Positions 6,683 through 14,623 of a stretch of 15,970 bases of DNA are shown one piece after another; the stretch's first letter is position 1, and every line of letters begins with the position of its first letter. The translations under genes and the position numbers were made by a program. The stretch spans positions 1 through 15,970 of the forward strand of contig JACQVU010000226.1 in NCBI GenBank assembly GCA_016209585.1, in the 5' to 3' direction. This DNA comes from Planctomycetota bacterium. Lineage in GTDB: Bacteria; Planctomycetota; UBA8742; JACQVU01. The notes below the pieces were generated by a model. The model saw only the letters and a list, made by a program, of their open reading frames with translations, made no database searches and was not told the origin of the DNA.

Positions 6683-7375
6683 TCAGGCGCTGACGCCGAT
6701 GAGCGCGCCGATGGCCTGCCGGATCTGCTCCTGGACGAGTTCGGCCGGCCGGGCCGCGTCGATCTCGACGAACCCAAACTCTTTCTTGAAGCGATCAAAG
6801 ACGGTCAGGCTGCTGGTCTGGTAGGCCAGGAAGGAGTCGTAGATGTCGAGTTCGGGGTGATGGTCTTTGCCGGCCTCCCAGTAGTCCATGCCGCCGGTGA
6901 GGAGGACGCGGCGGGCGAGTTGGTTGGGGTCGACGCGGAGGTAGATGACGAGGTCGGGGATGGGGGCGAAGGAGAAGAGGTCGCGGACCCACGGTTCGTC
7001 GAGCCCGCGCACCACCGCGCGGGCGATGGCGGTGTAGATGTACCGGTCGGCGAGGACGAAGTAGCCGGCCGAGAGGGCGGGGATCACCTCTTTCTCCAGG
7101 CGGTCGCAGAAGTCGCAGGCGTAGATGAGCGTGAACGTGAGGCTGGCGAGCGTGTGGCCGGCTTTGGCGTCGTCGATGGCCTGGCCGACCAGTTTGGAGC
7201 GGGTCCAGCCGGTTTCGGCGACGGCGTGGCCCTGAACTTCGAGCCATTTGCGGGCCATGGCCACGTGGGTGGAGCGGCCCACGCCGTCGGTGCCTTCGAC
7301 CACAATCAATTTGCCGCGGTTCTCGGCGCGGGCGATGTAGTCAGGCGCGGGACCGGGGAATTTCATCTTGGGCAC
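6683..7375 (-). CDS. Thymidylate-kinase-like P-loop kinase with Arg in the Walker A motif
   Basis: A 230-residue protein of the dTMP kinase fold, which phosphorylates dTMP to dTDP with ATP. The P-loop is GTDGVGRST at 28-36, where the invariant Lys is Arg (codon CGC). ADRYIYTAIAR at 109-119 contains the DRY/F nucleotide-binding motif, and the C-terminus keeps the usual helix and strand pattern (VFDRFKKEFGFVEID). The GTG start is supported by GAGGAG six bases upstream; an ATG three codons on is too far from it. The neighbour upstream is a paralogue with a standard GKTT, so this copy may be an inactive or regulatory partner, or may act on another substrate. Neither copy should be assumed to be the essential tmk without comparison. 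Confidence 0.82.
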   Translation of the reverse strand: MPKMKFPGPAPDYIARAENRGKLIVVEGTDGVGRSTHVAMARKWLEVQGHAVAETGWTRSKLVGQAIDDAKAGHTLASLTFTLIYACDFCDRLEKEVIPALSAGYFVLADRYIYTAIARAVVRGLDEPWVRDLFSFAPIPDLVIYLRVDPNQLARRVLLTGGMDYWEAGKDHHPELDIYDSFLAYQTSSLTVFDRFKKEFGFVEIDAARPAELVQEQIRQAIGALIGVSA

Positions 7376-7415
7376 GGGGATCTCCTCGCGGGGGGGGCGG
7401 GCGCGGCGGGCCTGG

Positions 7416-8114
7416 TCAGCCCCTGGCGCGCACGGTGCCGGTGCCGCGCACCGGGAGGCCGAGTTTCCTGGCCACCTGGGCGCGGACCTCTTTCTGCTGG
7501 GCGTGGATGGGCCTCTGGGCGTCGATGACCACCAAGCCGAACTCCTCCACCATCTTGTCGTACTCCGCCACCACCCTGGTCTGGAAGAGGCGGAAGGACT
7601 CGTCGAGCGAGGGCGACAAGGCCAGGTCCATGCCGGCCTCGTAGTACTTGAGTTTCGCGCGGGCCGAGCGCAGGCGCTCCAGCGCCACGTCCACCGGCAC
7701 CCGGAAGTAGAAGGCGAGGTCCGGCTTCACCGCGAACGAGTACATGCGCCGCGCCCACACCGGGTGCACGCCCCGCGCCGCGTCCCGGGCGAACGCCGTG
7801 TACACGTACCGGTCCGCCACCACCGTCATCCCGGCCTTGAGGGGCGGCACGATCTGGTAGAGGTGGCGGTCGGCGAAGTCGGTGGCGTGCAGCAGCGAGA
7901 AGAGCAGCGGCGTCAGCGTGGCCTTCTTCTTGCCCTCCTTCGTCGCCTTCTTCACCAGGGACGACGAGTTCCACTCGGTGTAGAAGATGGGCATGGCCCG
8001 ATCCTCCAGCCACTTGCGGAGGAGTTGCTGCTGGGTGGTCTTGCCGGAGCCGTCAATCCCCTCGACGACAATCAGCGTGCCCGGCAAGCCGTGGTTCGAC
8101 GAAGCCTTCGCCAT
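7416..8114 (-). CDS. tmk: Thymidylate-kinase-like P-loop kinase
   Basis: A 232-residue protein of the dTMP kinase family. The P-loop is GIDGSGKTT at 19-27, VVADRYVYTAFAR at 98-110 has the DRY motif, and LERLRSARAKLKYYEAGMD covers the region where a lid or LID-like basic segment is expected. ATG at 8114 follows GGAGG with six bases between and lies inside the 3' end of the Ppx/GppA gene, giving a 62-nt overlap. No later start keeps the N-terminal strand (TLIVVEG) with a good ribosome binding site. The 40-nt gap to the next gene and the close paralogy point to a tandem duplication inside one operon. A more specialised nucleoside or nucleotide kinase is possible. Confidence 0.82.
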   Translation of the reverse strand: MAKASSNHGLPGTLIVVEGIDGSGKTTQQQLLRKWLEDRAMPIFYTEWNSSSLVKKATKEGKKKATLTPLLFSLLHATDFADRHLYQIVPPLKAGMTVVADRYVYTAFARDAARGVHPVWARRMYSFAVKPDLAFYFRVPVDVALERLRSARAKLKYYEAGMDLALSPSLDESFRLFQTRVVAEYDKMVEEFGLVVIDAQRPIHAQQKEVRAQVARKLGLPVRGTGTVRARG

Positions 8115-9651
8115 GTGGCGCCTCCAGCGCGACCTCGACCGGCCGGCCGAGCACGCGCGCGAGCAGGTCCGACTTGCGCCGGCCGGCCCAGATTTCCAGT
8201 TCCGCGTCCCCGGTGGCGTGGGCCACCAGGCGCACCCGATCCGGCAACACCTCGCACCGCACCGCGTCAACCACCTGTGAGCGGGTACGGTCCAGCCCGT
8301 CCGCCACGCGGATGATCCCCGCGATGAGTTGCACCAGACGCCGCACCTGCGGCGGCAGGGCCGCGTAGGTGCGGTCGCGCCGCTTCGGGCGCGCCTTGCG
8401 ATGGTACCGGGCCGCGAGGGCCAGCACCTCTATCTCCTCCTCCCCGAACCCCCGCAGGTCCGCGTTGCGGATGATGTAGTAGGAGTGCTGCTCGTGCCGC
8501 TCGAACGCGATGTGCTCGCCCACGTCGTGCAACAGGGCGGCTAACTCCAGCAGCCGGCGGTCAGCCGCCTGGTGGCCGTGCAACGCCTGGACGCCGTCGA
8601 AGATCGCCAGCGCCAGCCGCACGATGAGGTCCACCCGTGGCCCGTTTTGCCCGCAACGCCGCGCCAAGTCAAGCGCCGAGCGGCGCCGGAGATCGGTGAT
8701 CACGTCGCGCGGGCGCGCCGCGCCCCCGGCCCGCTCCAGAAAGTCGGCGATGATCCCCTCGCGCAGCGAGGAGGGACAGAGCGTGATCTCCTCCGCCCCA
8801 GCCAGGTCCAACAGCGTGGCGAGCACCACCGCCCCGAGGTGGATGGTGTCCGCCCGCCGCGCGTCTACCCCGGCCTCCCGCGCCCGCTGGGCCGCGTCCA
8901 TGGCGCACAGACGGCCGGCCGCGGCCGCGATCGCCGCGCGCGACACCACCTGCCCGGCCGGGGAGGGCCACGGTTCGCGGCCGGAGGCCAGCCGCGCCAC
9001 CTCAGCCAGCGTGAGAATGGTGCCCGAGGTGCCCACCACCATCCCGAAACCAAGATCGCGCGCCTGGCGCATCGTCTCCTCGGCGCGGTGGGCGATCAGT
9101 CGCTCGATCTCCCGCCGTTGCCGCGGGGGAAGCGCCCCGTCGTGCCCCACCTGCGAGAGCAGGCGTTGCACCCCCAGCCGCAGGCTGCGCACCAGGTGGG
9201 TGGCCGCGTCGTCGGCCAGCACCACCTCGACGCTGCCGCCGCCCACGTCGATGACCAGGGCGCGGGTGTCGGCCAGGTCGAAGGCGTCGCGCACCGCCAG
9301 CGCGATCAGCCGCGCCTCCTCCTCGCCGGAGATCATGCGGACGGCCACGCCCGTCTCGGCGGCGACGGCCGAGAGGAACGAAGGGCCGTTCTCGGCGTCG
9401 CGGACGGCGCTGGTGGCGACGGCCAGGATGGCGTCCACCCCCTGCCGTTCGGCCAGTTTGCGGAACTTGCCAATGGAGTGCAGCCCGGCCGCGAAGGCGG
9501 CGTCGTCCAGCCGGCCGTGCCGGAAGGTGGAGGCGCCGAGTTTGATCATGTCTTTCTCGCGGTCCACGACGTCGAACGAGCCGTCGGGCGTGGTCTCCAC
9601 GATCACCATGTGGACCGAGTTGGAGCCGATGTCGATGGCCGCGAGTTTCAT
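8053..9651 (-). CDS. Ppx/GppA family exopolyphosphatase / guanosine pentaphosphatase with HD domain
   Basis: A 532-residue protein of usual length for the family. The N-terminal half is an actin-like ATPase fold: IDIGSNSVHM at 6-15, ATSAVRDAENG at 79-89, ISGEEEAR at 107-114 with the expected catalytic Glu, DVGGGSVE at 135-142 and GTSGT at 207-211. The second half is an HD domain: LLHDVGEH at 373-380 (H375, D376), ARYHRKA at 414-420 and RVADGLDRTRSQ at 448-459. These enzymes release phosphate from long-chain polyphosphate or from pppGpp; sequence alone does not decide which. The gene starts 30 nt after terC and overlaps the next kinase gene. The final residues after about 518 lie within that overlap. 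Confidence 0.93.
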   Translation of the reverse strand: MKLAAIDIGSNSVHMVIVETTPDGSFDVVDREKDMIKLGASTFRHGRLDDAAFAAGLHSIGKFRKLAERQGVDAILAVATSAVRDAENGPSFLSAVAAETGVAVRMISGEEEARLIALAVRDAFDLADTRALVIDVGGGSVEVVLADDAATHLVRSLRLGVQRLLSQVGHDGALPPRQRREIERLIAHRAEETMRQARDLGFGMVVGTSGTILTLAEVARLASGREPWPSPAGQVVSRAAIAAAAGRLCAMDAAQRAREAGVDARRADTIHLGAVVLATLLDLAGAEEITLCPSSLREGIIADFLERAGGAARPRDVITDLRRRSALDLARRCGQNGPRVDLIVRLALAIFDGVQALHGHQAADRRLLELAALLHDVGEHIAFERHEQHSYYIIRNADLRGFGEEEIEVLALAARYHRKARPKRRDRTYAALPPQVRRLVQLIAGIIRVADGLDRTRSQVVDAVRCEVLPDRVRLVAHATGDAELEIWAGRRKSDLLARVLGRPVEVALEAPHGEGFVEPRLAGHADCRRGD

Positions 9652-9681
9652 GGTCCGCCGCCGCCCCGGGGCGACGTCACC

Positions 9682-10671
9682 TCACCCGTCGCGCGCGCCG
9701 GGGGCGCGCGCCGGCAAAAGGAGCGACGCGCCCACGCCCAGGCTGACGAGGACGACGATGATGCCGAGCGAAATCTCCGGCGTGACGACGTGAATCTGCT
9801 CGTGGAACACCATCTTCGCCCCGATGAATATGAGAATCAGGGCCAGCGAGTACTTCAGCAGGTGGAACTTGTCCATGAGCGGCCCGAGCACGAAGTAGAG
9901 TGCCCGAAGCCCGAGAATGGCGAACACGTTCGACGTCAGCACGATGAACCCGTCGTCCGTCAGCCCCAGCACCGCCGGCACCGAGTCTACGGCGAATACC
10001 ACGTCGGTGAATTCGATCACCACGAGCACAAGAAGCATGCGCGTAAAGACGCGCTTACCGTTCTCGATGGCGACGAAGTGATGCCCGTGATCGCCGGTGG
10101 CGATGGGCAGGATTCGCCGCGCCAGGCGCACCACCAGCATCTTCTCGGGGTCTTTCGCGCCGTCGCCGTGGAACATCATCTTCACGCCGGCGTACGCGAG
10201 GTACCCGCCGAAGACGAGCAACGTCCACTCGAACCGGCGAATGAGTTCCACGCCGGCGAACACCATGATCGCCCGAAAAACGATGGCCCCGACGATGCCC
10301 CAGAACAACACCCGGTGCTGATCCTCGGACGGCACGCGGAAATGCCCGAAAATCAGCGCGATCACGAAGATGTTGTCGATGCTGAGCGACTTTTCCAACA
10401 GGTAGCCTGACAGAAACAGCACCGCCTCGTCCCATCCGCCGGGAACATCGGCCGGCTTGGTGCGGGGCGCCGGTTGCACGCCGAAGAAGTCCGGGTGCTC
10501 GAAGAGATAGAACACCAGCCCGTTGAAAACGAGAGAGACGGCGATCCAGACGACGCTCCAGCCGATCGCCTCCTTGAAGCCGATCGTGTGCGCTTTGCGG
10601 TGAAAGACCCCGAGGTCGAGCACCAGGAGAATGACGACGATGACGAAGAACGCGATCCAAACGGTGAGCAT
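9682..10671 (-). CDS. TerC/Alx family integral membrane protein, probable Mn2+ exporter
   Basis: A 329-residue inner-membrane protein with about nine hydrophobic segments. The family motifs EKSLSIDNIF at 93-102 and EFTDVVFAVDSVPAVL at 220-235 carry acidic residues in the membrane. Alx and related TerC proteins export manganese or secretory-pathway metal. The loop between the halves (about 165-205) is His-rich (GDHGHHF). ATG at 10671 begins a typical N-terminal membrane helix with no clear Shine-Dalgarno. Alx-type genes often follow a yybP-ykoY manganese riboswitch; I see no convincing one in the 167-nt gap upstream. The gene lies 30 nt before the Ppx/GppA gene, so co-transcription is likely. 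Confidence 0.92.
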   Translation of the reverse strand: MLTVWIAFFVIVVILLVLDLGVFHRKAHTIGFKEAIGWSVVWIAVSLVFNGLVFYLFEHPDFFGVQPAPRTKPADVPGGWDEAVLFLSGYLLEKSLSIDNIFVIALIFGHFRVPSEDQHRVLFWGIVGAIVFRAIMVFAGVELIRRFEWTLLVFGGYLAYAGVKMMFHGDGAKDPEKMLVVRLARRILPIATGDHGHHFVAIENGKRVFTRMLLVLVVIEFTDVVFAVDSVPAVLGLTDDGFIVLTSNVFAILGLRALYFVLGPLMDKFHLLKYSLALILIFIGAKMVFHEQIHVVTPEISLGIIVVLVSLGVGASLLLPARAPGARDG

Positions 10672-10720
10672 CGGTGAGGCGGATGGGCTTGGGGGCCGGG
10701 GTTATCGGCGCGGGAAAATC

Positions 10721-10748
10721 GGTTCACGGTTCTTGGTTCACGGTTCGC
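10721..10748. repeat. Heptamer tandem repeat GGTTCNN, four units
   Basis: GGTTCAC, GGTTCTT, GGTTCAC and GGTTCGC follow one another with no spacer. Five bases are fixed and two vary, the pattern of short tandemly repeated heptamers. It lies in the gap between the tolC-like stop and the terC start. Confidence 0.85.
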
Positions 10749-10822
10749 TGCGTCGCCATACCGGCGCGAGAAGCCGCCGCGTGCTCCCCCTTCATCGACT
10801 CGTTCGCCGCGAACCGTGAACC
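10735..10822. terminator. 14-bp inverted repeat built from heptamers, downstream of the TolC-family gene
   Basis: GGTTCACGGTTCGC at 10735-10748 is perfectly complementary to GCGAACCGTGAACC at 10809-10822, with a 60-nt loop. The right arm is two heptamer units in reverse orientation. It begins 17 nt past the tolC-like stop codon, so it could form a long stem in that transcript and limit read-through or stabilise its 3' end. Terminator function is inferred; the long loop and missing T-run are atypical. Confidence 0.45.
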
Positions 10823-10838
10823 GCGACCCGTCGCGCTC

Positions 10839-12806
10839 CTATTCGCCGAGCAGGTCTTGCCGAAGTGTTCCCTTCGCGCGTTCGAGCGAAGAGCGGGCGA
10901 TCTGCGCGTCGGTGATTGCCTTGAGGTTGGCCCGGGAGGCGGCGAGCCGCTGCTTGACGAACTCGGTGACCTGGAAGGTGGTGCTCATGCCTTCCTTGAG
11001 TTTGCGCTGCTCGCCCAGGTACTGCTCCCGGGCCAGGATCTGCCCCGCGCGCGTGACCTCCATCCGGGTGACGGCGCTTTGCAGGTCGAGGAAGGCCGCC
11101 CGCACCTCCTGGATCGCGCCCGACCGCGCCCCGCGCAACGATTCCACGCTGGAGCGCTTGTCGATCTCGGCCTTCTCCAGCCCGGCGCGGCCCGCTTTGG
11201 TCCCCAGCGGCACCGTGAGGTTCACGCCCAGGCTGTAGCGGAACTGGTCGCGGTTCCGCACCTCGTAAGCGCTCTGCGGGTAGTTGCGATCCACCCCCTG
11301 GTAGCCGAAGTTGCCGTCGAAATCGAGTTGCGGCCACCAGCGGCTGCGGGCCGCGGCCAGGGCGATGTCTTTGTTGTCAAGGTCCAGGGCGGCCTGCGCG
11401 AGGTCCGGGCGGTTGCCGAACGCCGTCTCGATCTCCTTCACCGGGTCCAGGTGCGCCGCCTCGGTCATGGCCTGCGGGCGGGTGATGGGGATGAAGCGCC
11501 GCTTCCAGTCGGCGGGGTTCTCGCTGGGGGCGATCAACTGGCCGAGCGCGTCCTGCGCCTTGGTGAGCGCGGCCTCGGAGACGATCACCAGTTCCATCGC
11601 GTCCATGCGCTGCTTCTCGGCGCTGGTCAGGTCCAGCAGCGCCACCAACCCCTCCTTGAACTTCGCGGCGTTGATGCGCACCAGGTCCTGCGATTGCAGG
11701 AAGGAGACCAGCGTGACCAGCAAATCGTCATAGGCCAGCGCCAGGTTCCAATAAGCCTGCTCCACCTGGAACAGCGTGTTGATTTTCGCCTGCCGCAGCG
11801 ACAACCCCAGCAACTTCTGGGCGTTCACCGCCTGCCGGTAACTCGCCTCGTTGGCCGCCGGCCCGAAACTCCTGAGCAGCGGCTGCGTCAGCGAAAAGGT
11901 CAACGACTGCGTGTACGACGGGTTCAGCGTGGCGAACCGCGAGTTGCTGCTCTGCCGGTTGACGGCGTAGTTCAACGCCGTCACCGTCCCCAGGCCCCAG
12001 AACTTCGACACCGTCGTGCTGCTCTGCACGCCGCGCTGCTTCACCACGTTGGCCCCCGCCAGCGACGAGGTCGTCTCAGACTCCGAAAACGTGCCCGTCA
12101 CCCCGGTGGCCAGCGAAGGCTCGAACGCCGAGTCCGCCGCCATCACGTCATAAGGCGACTTGGCGGCGCTGTTGGCCGACAACTTCAGATTGACGTTGTT
12201 CTGAATCGCCTGGGAGAACGCCGCGTCCAGCGTCAACTCCTCCCGCCGCTCGTCCGTGAAATAGGCGAACCGCCGGTGCGACTTCAGAATCCGGCGGATC
12301 TCCTCCGCGCCGGGGATCTTGCCCCCGCCCTCCTCCTCCAGCACCTCCGCCACCAGCCGCTGGACGTAGTCATCCAGTTGGCGGCGGTCGTCCACCGTGG
12401 ACTCGTCGCGCACCGCCTGCCCCACGAGACTGTCCAGAATCTTCTCGTAGTTCGCCGGCCAGTCCAGCGGCGCCGTGGCGCGCCGCTGGGGCGCCGACGG
12501 CTCCGGCGGTGGCGAGATCGCCGCGCGCGCCGGCGCTGGCCCGACCGCGGCGGGCGATGGGATAGCCGCTCCGCCGGGCGTGACGGTGGTGGCGGGCGCG
12601 GGCGGTGGCGTGATGGCCGCGCTTGCCGGCGGGGCGGGCGCGGTGGTTGGCGCCGGGGTCGCCGGTGGGGCCGCCGCCGGTTGGTCGACGGGTTCGGCCG
12701 CGCGGAGTCGATCCCGCGCGCCAGGCGCCGGGATCAAGAAGAGAGTCGCGCCGGCTAAGGCGACCACCAGGATCGCCGGCGACAGGCGGGAGAGTCGGAC
12801 GTTCAT
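10839..12806 (-). CDS. TolC-family outer membrane efflux protein
   Basis: A 655-residue exported protein. Residues 1-38 form a signal sequence (MNVRLSRLSP, then a hydrophobic run to about 25, Ala-rich region near 36). A Pro/Ala/Thr-rich linker of about 80 residues follows, then a predicted alpha-helical segment (about 115-190) and two TolC repeats. Recognisable elements are LTLDAAFSQAIQNNVNLKLS (about 195-215), LTFSLTQPLLRSFG, ARSRWWPQLDFDGNFGYQG, YSLGVNLTVPLGTKAGRAG and the closing coiled coil with KEGMSTTFQVTEFVKQRL. TolC proteins form the outer-membrane channel of type I secretion and RND or ABC efflux. No membrane-fusion or pump gene is adjacent. ATG at 12806 starts directly at the signal peptide; a TTG at 12827 is less likely. 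The long Pro-rich linker is a planctomycete-like feature. Confidence 0.9.
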   Translation of the reverse strand: MNVRLSRLSPAILVVALAGATLFLIPAPGARDRLRAAEPVDQPAAAPPATPAPTTAPAPPASAAITPPPAPATTVTPGGAAIPSPAAVGPAPARAAISPPPEPSAPQRRATAPLDWPANYEKILDSLVGQAVRDESTVDDRRQLDDYVQRLVAEVLEEEGGGKIPGAEEIRRILKSHRRFAYFTDERREELTLDAAFSQAIQNNVNLKLSANSAAKSPYDVMAADSAFEPSLATGVTGTFSESETTSSLAGANVVKQRGVQSSTTVSKFWGLGTVTALNYAVNRQSSNSRFATLNPSYTQSLTFSLTQPLLRSFGPAANEASYRQAVNAQKLLGLSLRQAKINTLFQVEQAYWNLALAYDDLLVTLVSFLQSQDLVRINAAKFKEGLVALLDLTSAEKQRMDAMELVIVSEAALTKAQDALGQLIAPSENPADWKRRFIPITRPQAMTEAAHLDPVKEIETAFGNRPDLAQAALDLDNKDIALAAARSRWWPQLDFDGNFGYQGVDRNYPQSAYEVRNRDQFRYSLGVNLTVPLGTKAGRAGLEKAEIDKRSSVESLRGARSGAIQEVRAAFLDLQSAVTRMEVTRAGQILAREQYLGEQRKLKEGMSTTFQVTEFVKQRLAASRANLKAITDAQIARSSLERAKGTLRQDLLGE

Positions 12807-12992
12807 GTCAAGCCGCGGCGCCGCCAAGTTGCTCGGAAACCCCGCTCCGTCGCCGCTCCCGGCGTGGCCGCGCCGGATTTCATCTTGTAAGAACGCCGGG
12901 GCGCGGCAGGCCGACCCGGAGCAGGGCGCGTGATTCTACGGCCCGCGCCCGGCCCGGCCACGCGGAAAACCGGAAACTGCGGTGACGGGCCC
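12807..12992. other. Intergenic region upstream of the TolC-family gene
   Basis: The 186 nt between the kinase stop and the tolC-like start contain no convincing ORF, RNA or promoter consensus on either strand. They probably carry the tolC promoter, but no -35/-10 pair is clear in this GC-rich sequence. Confidence 0.3.
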
Positions 12993-13946
12993 TCACCAGC
13001 CGACTCGGGACCACGGCTCGGTCCGATCTCCGTCCAGCCCCACGAAGAGGATGGCGTGGCGGCGCGCCAGCGCGTCCGCTTCCCGCAAGAGCCGGCGGTC
13101 GGCGCTCGTGAATGGGCCGGCGCGGCCGAGATACCGCTTGACGAACCGGAGCCGTTCGCGCCACCCCACGAACGCGGGGGTGGAGGCGGAGAGTTGCGCC
13201 AGCGCCAGCGCCAAGCCGCGGCCGGTGATCGGCGCGTCGGCGGTGGCGGCGTCGCAGTCGACGAAGGCGAAGCGCGGATCGTCCGCCGCGCCGGGCGGGG
13301 TGGAGGCGTCGCCGGGGGGCGCGGCCGGGCGGGGCGCCAGGATCATGATGTTGCAGGTTTTCAGGTCGCGGTGCAGCGCCTGGCGATCGTGCCGCCGACG
13401 GAGTTCGTCGGCCAGGGCGGCCGCGGCGCGGCGCACCTGGGCAGCGCGCTCGGCGGGCGGGCCGTGGCGCTCCCACCGGGCCAGGCGTCGGTCGAGTTCC
13501 TCCCAGCGCGGGGCGAGGTCTTCCATGATCACGATCGACTCGATCACCATCCCGAACCCGAAACGTTCGACCAGCGCGTGGAGCGCCGGCACGCGCGCGC
13601 CGGCCGCGCGCAACCGCTCCAACCCGATCACGGCCCGCCGCCCGCGCGAAATGTGCAACCGCTGCGCGACCCCGCGCGCCGCGCCCCCATAGACGTACTG
13701 CTTCACCACCACCGCGCGGCCGTCGGACGCCGTGATCCGCGTGAGGGCCGTCTTCCGGTCCACCTTCAGCACCCGGGCGTCCCGCAGGAAGATCGCGTCA
13801 CGGTGCGCCGCCACCACGGCGTGCGCCGCGGCCGGCGGGAAGTCGGCCCGGTAGGTCACCCGCAGCCTGCCCTCCATCACGGTCTCATAGCCGAGGGCGG
13901 GCGAGGTTCCGCCGGAAGAAGGGCGGCTCGTCGTCGTGGTCGCCAT
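12993..13946 (-). CDS. Kdo/WaaP-type lipopolysaccharide kinase family protein
   Basis: A 317-residue protein kinase-like fold. The ATP-binding lysine is K82 (AVVVKQY), the catalytic loop is HRDLKTCNIMI at 192-202 and the metal-binding Asp is D230 (FVDCDAA, with DCD replacing DFG/DFD). This combination fits the WaaP/InaA/Kdo kinase family, which phosphorylates lipopolysaccharide core sugars at the inner face of the membrane. A Pro/Ala-rich insertion lies between N199 and D230. No LPS gene is adjacent, so the substrate is inferred. The gene begins 8 nt after the stop of another kinase-like gene; together they form a kinase pair, as often seen for Kdo kinase-like genes of planctomycetes (family recall, not checked). 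Confidence 0.8.
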   Translation of the reverse strand: MATTTTSRPSSGGTSPALGYETVMEGRLRVTYRADFPPAAAHAVVAAHRDAIFLRDARVLKVDRKTALTRITASDGRAVVVKQYVYGGAARGVAQRLHISRGRRAVIGLERLRAAGARVPALHALVERFGFGMVIESIVIMEDLAPRWEELDRRLARWERHGPPAERAAQVRRAAAALADELRRRHDRQALHRDLKTCNIMILAPRPAAPPGDASTPPGAADDPRFAFVDCDAATADAPITGRGLALALAQLSASTPAFVGWRERLRFVKRYLGRAGPFTSADRRLLREADALARRHAILFVGLDGDRTEPWSRVGW

Positions 13947-13954
13947 GTGCCGCG

Positions 13955-14604
13955 CTACCGTACTCGCCGCGCCCGCCAGCGGTCACGGTTGATGTTGAAG
14001 GGCCAGAACCACCGCGCGAGTTGCATGCGCGAGAGCAACCGCCGCTCCGCCGGGGAGAGCGCGCCGCGGCAGTGGCGGGCCTTGAACTTGAGCGCCCCGG
14101 CGCGGTCCACGTCGCGGAGAAAGGCGGCGACGCGCCCCCGCGCCGGCACGCGCAGCGCCCCGCCGAAGTCCACCACCCGGGGCAGCAGCGCCGGCTCCTC
14201 GACCAGGATGTTCCGCCGCTGGCGCAGGTCCAGGTGCACCACGCCGCGGCGGTGGATGGCCTCCACCAGCGCCATGAGCCGGTCGAAGAACTCCGCCGGC
14301 AGCGCGCCGGGGGGGAAGACGGCCACCTCCCGGCCGGGGAGGTGGGTGGTGACGAAGCCGTCGGCGTCCAACCGCGCGATCAGGCGAGGAACGCCGGGCA
14401 GGCCGTCGAGGCGGCGGTAGATGCGCGCCTCGCGGGCGATGGCGAAGCGGCCGTAGAGCAGGCGGAAGAAGAGCGTTTTTTTTTTACGTCCTTCACCACG
14501 CAGGCGCCACCGGCGATCTCCACGCGGAAGAGATCAGCCTTGAGCGGCGAGACCTTGCCCAGTCGCGTCCTGGGGGCAGCCTCGATCAGCGCGCGGGTGA
14601 TCAT
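13955..14604 (-). pseudogene. Small protein kinase-like gene interrupted by a frameshift at a run of ten A
   Basis: Two frames together make one kinase of about 216 residues. The first, from ATG 14604 (or GTG 14607), holds the N-lobe with the lysine in ACVVKDVKKK. It runs through a T10 run at 14476-14485 (A10 in the coding strand) into unrelated residues and stops at 14380. Restored by one extra base at the A-run, the frame continues TLFFRLLYGRFAIAREARIY and LDADGFVTTHLPGREVAV, then HLDLRQRRNIL (catalytic loop) and VVDFGGA (DFG), ending at 13955. All key kinase residues are present once joined, and conservation on both sides argues for recent change, assembly error, or programmed slippage. 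Annotated as broken because the sequence as given does not encode one product. Substrate unknown. Confidence 0.75.
14476..14485 (-). other. A10 homopolymer, candidate slippage or frameshift site
   Basis: Ten consecutive T on the + strand give A10 in the kinase coding strand. It is the longest A/T run I see in this very GC-rich window. Reading one more A, either by transcript slippage or by a -1 ribosomal shift on AAAAAAA, joins the two kinase halves. It is also the type of tract where read or assembly errors occur. Confidence 0.7.
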
Positions 14605-14623
14605 CACGAGGAGGCGGGCGGGG

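Noticed and set aside
7381..7400. G-rich run between the two kinase genes as a quadruplex
   Set aside because: A single G7 run with no regularly spaced further runs does not make a convincing four-tract pattern.
6683..8114. Identification of the two kinases as PPK2 polyphosphate kinases
   Set aside because: PPK2 shares the P-loop fold, but the DRY motif and overall pattern fit thymidylate kinase better.
8572..10410. Long + strand ORF of about 610 codons
   Set aside because: Antisense to the Ppx/GppA and TerC genes, which have clear family motifs; composition is His/Gln/Arg-rich noise.
10672..10838. yybP-ykoY manganese riboswitch upstream of the TerC gene
   Set aside because: No conserved internal loops were recognised; the region is instead explained by heptamer repeats.
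10674..12758. Long + strand ORF of about 690 codons
   Set aside because: Antisense to the TolC-family gene, which has a signal peptide and repeats; no recognisable domain.
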